A stretch of DNA of 64,000 nt, taken from assembly GCA_002633005.1 (NCBI GenBank), contig NMRA01000284.1, positions 390,978-454,977 of the forward strand. The letters are read 5' to 3'. Positions 60,281 to 64,000 of this stretch are shown one piece after another. The first letter of the stretch is position 1; each line of letters opens with the position of its first letter. This DNA comes from Phoronis australis (Eukaryota; Phoronida; Phoronidae). Below the pieces are notes generated by a model. The model did no database searches. It was not told where the DNA came from and saw only the letters and a list, made by a program, of their open reading frames with translations. A program made the translations under genes and the position numbers.

Positions 60281-61349
60281 TTTACACTTGTGACATTTAG
60301 CGAGTTGACTAGGTATGGAATGTGACATATTTTGATTTAAAGAGACAACAAATTCGTAGGGGGGTGGTTGACAGACATGAAATGGAACATTCGCTTGCAA
60401 TTTTTAGAGTAGGACTCCGAATCGAAGTAAGAATGTCGTTGGTGACACGACTTGGTTTGACCTGACTGTGAGTCGACACGAGAATAGGTTACCCGACATT
60501 AATTTTTGTTGTCAAATGTCAAGTTGCAAAAGCATTCACCAAGTTGGCAAATGGACTTAGCTCTCAGGGACTAGCCACTCACCCAGTCGCCAATGCAAGT
60601 AAAATGGTGCTGGGCGAGTAGAAGTTGACTTGCCGGTCGCCCAGGTGACGAGCAAATTTTCAGAGCGCAAAAGCACTATATCGTTTCCCAGATGAACATG
60701 AACAAATTTTCTCCTCCTTGTGCTGTTTTTCTCATGAATTTAAGGTTCAGTTAGGTCAGCGTGTGAATGCTCCAGCAGTAAAAAAACATCTGCGCAGTGC
60801 GATCCTACCGATTCAATAGATGTCACCCGTTACGCGATTCGTCTAGACAAAAGATCACAGTGTGTGGTTGTGCACAAAGGAATTTGTGGACTAGTCCGAA
60901 ACGAAGAAAAGGGGGAAAGGCGGAAGACCGGTCCATGTGCACACAGCAAGTGAAATACGCATATTTCTTGGAACCAATTTCTTATTGCAATGTACAATGT
61001 CATTTTAGCCAAAATTATTTTATAAATAATTACATTCGTCCAAATAAGCACCCATGCCCCAAAGCGCTCCCCACTCATTTTCAGACATCGCTAAAAGAAG
61101 CGCCCAGTCCAAGAACATGTAAATATGCGAAAAATGCCTTACCTAAAGTTCTAAAATTCTACAGTAATGTCTTCAATTTATCAATAATATCTGACAGGCC
61201 TGAAAAATCATCGTGCGTGGAATTTCTAGACAAGCTTCGCCGCTATGTTGGTATTTAGCCGTGGCTGTATACACTTCAAAAAGAGCGCAAAAGTTTTGCT
61301 GATCTTGCAAGGAACATGTCACACTATATGACCATCTCTACAGCAGATA

Positions 61350-61820
61350 GCCTTGGTGCAAAGCTGTATAATTAGTTTCATTAAAAACTATACTCTTCCT
61401 TCAGTAAACTAAATTGCTGGAAAATTGGCGTTCTACTGTTATTATGCTGCTAAAGTTGTGGAGCAATCTTATGCACCGGCATTTAGCACCATGAAATATA
61501 GCGTCATCTATTGGCCACTGTTTCTTTTTTCACCGATAAAACTGTTCTTCTTCCATGAGGTTGCATTACCTTTCACAACAAATTATCGGAACTGGTTTCA
61601 TTTTGTTATAAGTGTTTAGTATTCTAATACTAGCAAACTGAATTTCAGAACAAACTTTGCTGCTGGGAAGCTGCCATCATCTCTCAAGAGATGTCACAGA
61701 GAATTTAGAAAATGGCGCGTGCGCGTGGTCATGAGCGTACTGTTTTCAAAGCAATGACATACTTTTCATTGTAACAAAAGGCAGAGAATTACGCAAGACA
61801 ATGACGTTTATTAGATTGTT
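61350..61820. repeat. Dispersed ~500-bp repeat, copy 2
   Basis: Diverged relative of 58788-59325, starting at AGCCTTGGTGCAAAGCTGTA and ending near TTTTTTACTTAAACGG. Contains GGCGCGTGCGCG near 61714, absent from copy 1. Confidence 0.6.
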
Positions 61821-62420
61821 TTTTACTTAAACGGCTTTAACAGACAAGGTGAGTCAGGTGAGTGTCGGTTGATTCCCAGATTTTGCATGCACCCCGTCCG
61901 GTCTTTACAGCTTTACATGTTGATACAAGTTTCACGGCGCGGTGACGAGCAGAACTACCCTGGCTGTGTGCAATTTCGGGGTCTACGGAAGAAATACACA
62001 CAGTGGGACCTAGCTGTATTTTGACGACAGTCTTCATACAGCTAGCTGGCTGGCTAGCAAATTTGCTGAAAAACTTTCGGCCACAGCATGTTAAGATATG
62101 CAGTCTCCTAAGCGAATGCTCCTCGACCTAAAAGATAATTGCCTATTCAGTCAGCGATTGGCAACTTGCAGTTCCACTCCACTGATCTCCACTCACTCCA
62201 ACTACGACTACAATCGGACTACATCTACAGAACAGTCCAGGCAGAGGAGAGACAAGTCAAGAGTCATAAGATAATTGTCAAAAAAGCAAGGGAGTCCCGT
62301 CGTCCGGTCTTTGTTCTTACTTGATAGTTTGAACATCGAACAGGAAATTGCACCACAGAAAAGCGAGCACAAAATTTTACAAGTGTCCTAACTTTGACTG
62401 GTCTCGAAGAGAAAAGTTAC

Positions 62421-62600
62421 CTTCGGGCTCTGTAACCACAAACTATTCCTTGTGTTATTTCGGATATCAATAAACTTTCAACTTCCAGAAACCGCCGACA
62501 GACGTCATGAGTTTGAGAGTAGAAAATTTTTGCAAAGGTGTAAGTTAAAAACTAAAAATCGTCTTTTAATAAAATATGTTAGCACAATAAAAATTTTATG
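62421..62600 (-). promoter_or_regulatory. Possible CCDC18 5' leader exon
   Basis: A donor-like CCCGAAG|GTAACT ends at 62421 on the minus strand, downstream of the CpG-containing palindrome at 62689. It could splice to the acceptor before exon 1 (58528). It contains a short upstream frame beginning ATGACGTCTG. The 5' boundary is a guess. No transcript evidence; tentative. Confidence 0.2.
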
Positions 62601-62688
62601 AACAATAAAATCACATAAAATACATTAATTATGAATATTTTGACATTCAAGATTTTGACAAGCGCCCTTACGTTTTGAGACTATTAAT

Positions 62689-62700
62689 GGCGCATGCGCC
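62689..62700. promoter_or_regulatory. GGCGCATGCGCC palindrome (NRF1-like)
   Basis: Perfect 12-bp palindrome containing GCGCATGCGC, the core of NRF1 sites, typical of CpG promoters. ACTTCC a few bases on (AGGAAGT on the minus strand) is ETS-like. CpGs are otherwise rare here. It is a plausible promoter for CCDC18 or for a divergent gene to the right. Confidence 0.35.
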
Positions 62701-64000
62701 CTGATACTTCCTTTTCCGTGGAACATCAGCCCCCAGCCGATGCTATCAAAAATTTTGAAACTTCGTTTCAAAATTTCATAAAATGGTGAGGTGATCTAGC
62801 TTCATCTAATACAGGAGCATGTAACACGTTCATAAAGGATTTTCATAAGCTGATTTTCGACTGCCGATGACTTTTTGAATCTTTGATTTTGACAGATTAA
62901 TGCCAAGCTTCTCCCCAATGTACGCTAACTTCAACGTGGATTCCGCCATGAAAATCGCAATGATTCAGAAAATTTGTAATTAATTGCATTTAATTTTGTC
63001 TGAAAGAAGTAGGGTCATGACGTTTCCTCGAAGTGGACTGTCGCACTTTCGTTTCATTTCGTGTATACCTGTCTGAGATGTGGCAGAGGTTCATCCAGAA
63101 TTAAAAATGGGTTTGCCAATTTCTCAGGCGCCATCATGACCTAAACGTGTTGATAAATAGTCAGATAGTTGGTCCATTATTCGAAAGTGGTTTGTGGTCA
63201 TTGCATTTTTTCTTGTGTCATGGCACAAAAATCATCAGAAAGTAGATAGTAGACCATTTGGGAAAACAAACCACTCTTAACATGAAGGATTTCATCATTT
63301 ATGCAACAAACTCTTTGTAACAACTTTTTTGAATGGCGAAGTTGCGTTGCCATTCGACTTCAACGTAGCCGCTCGTGGCGCTGACATGCGGTGATTTAGT
63401 GGAAAGTGTTAATGTGCATCAGTTTGACAGAATTTCTGAAAATGAAATAATTATCAATTGAAGGAGTGATAAAGTCTTCATCTAAAAATCGGGGTGGGGG
63501 GGCATATTGCGCAATTGCAAAAACATCAATCTCCCGACCAACCAAAATTGGGCCTTCTGAACGATTGAAAACTCGCCATGAAAACTTGGCCTTGACTTCG
63601 AGAAAAGAACTTGAGGAGGTGCGCACGCATCTAAACTACATCATGTTCATTTCATATTTGTAAACGAGAGTATAGTGTTCTTTTTGATTGGAGGAACAAG
63701 AGGTCCTTTTCGAAAGTCGATCATACAGCAGAAAATCGTGCACTAAAAAGCTTACAAAAATGATTTATGAGTGATTATTCGTGACAAAAAGATTACAAAC
63801 TTACAAATTAAGATCAAAGGTAACGATTTATAATACAAAGTTGTCTTATAGTTAACTTTGAAATCTGAAATCTGGTAATTTACCGATGTGGATTTTACAC
63901 GGAGGCAGATATGGAGCACCGTGACCTACTTTTTGATTGTCCACCCTAATTACTGTTTGAATTTTTGCAATTTTGTTTTGTTAGCAATATGCAGCAGAAG

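Larger units (their letters stand above)
58528..64000. other. Upstream of CCDC18 exon 1
   Basis: No protein-coding gene supported. Holds two diverged copies of one dispersed repeat (58788-59325, 61350-61820), a ~68-bp tandem duplication (59687-59829), a TIR element (59967-60280), a GCGCCC-type patch (61040-61110) and a possible promoter/leader exon region (62421-62720). The 153-codon frame at 60797-61258 overlaps the repeat patch and shows no family features. Confidence 0.55.

Noticed and set aside
60797-61258. 153-codon plus-strand open frame
   Set aside because: Overlaps the GCGCCC-type repeat patch and shows no family features.

Overview
The window is eukaryotic nuclear DNA: AT-rich, intron-dense, with short exons bounded by GT/AG splice sites, many miniature transposon-like repeats, and assembly gaps. 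It looks like a draft assembly of a highly heterozygous animal, probably a marine invertebrate. That guess rests on the repeat style, the duplicated haplotype-like segments and the intron-rich structure of the one recognisable gene; I cannot name the species.

The only gene I can support lies on the minus strand and fills almost the whole window: an orthologue of CCDC18 (coiled-coil domain-containing protein 18). I rebuilt 20 coding exons from splice sites and reading phase, from the ATG at 58513 down to exon 20 at 616-759. All 19 junctions keep one open frame, giving 1115 residues. The start corresponds to the start of the vertebrate protein. The C-terminal part (roughly 340 residues if it has the human length) lies beyond the left edge. 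Exons 4 to 20 are packed into 15 kb; exon 3 is alone at 24.3 kb; exons 1 and 2 are at 58.4 and 56.2 kb, beyond a 31.7 kb intron.

Region by region: 1-15.2 kb holds exons 20 to 4, with minisatellites and small hairpin elements in the introns. 15.2-24.3 kb is intron 3. 24.5-56.2 kb is intron 2, filled with repeats and containing three of the gaps. 56.2-58.5 kb carries exons 2 and 1. 58.5-64 kb is upstream sequence with repeats and a possible promoter/leader-exon region near 62.4-62.7 kb.

The most important point for a user is that four of the five N sites (5059, 31265, 42834-42920, 57129) separate two near-identical direct copies of 0.7 to 1.1 kb. The left contig ends and the right one restarts about 1 kb earlier in the same sequence, so these are best read as unmerged allelic contig overlaps. 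One of them makes CCDC18 exon 15 appear twice. Apart from this I found repeat families, a tandem splice-donor pair, a possible degron in the CCDC18 linker, and one orphan exon-like segment on the plus strand. I found no novel multi-gene system.
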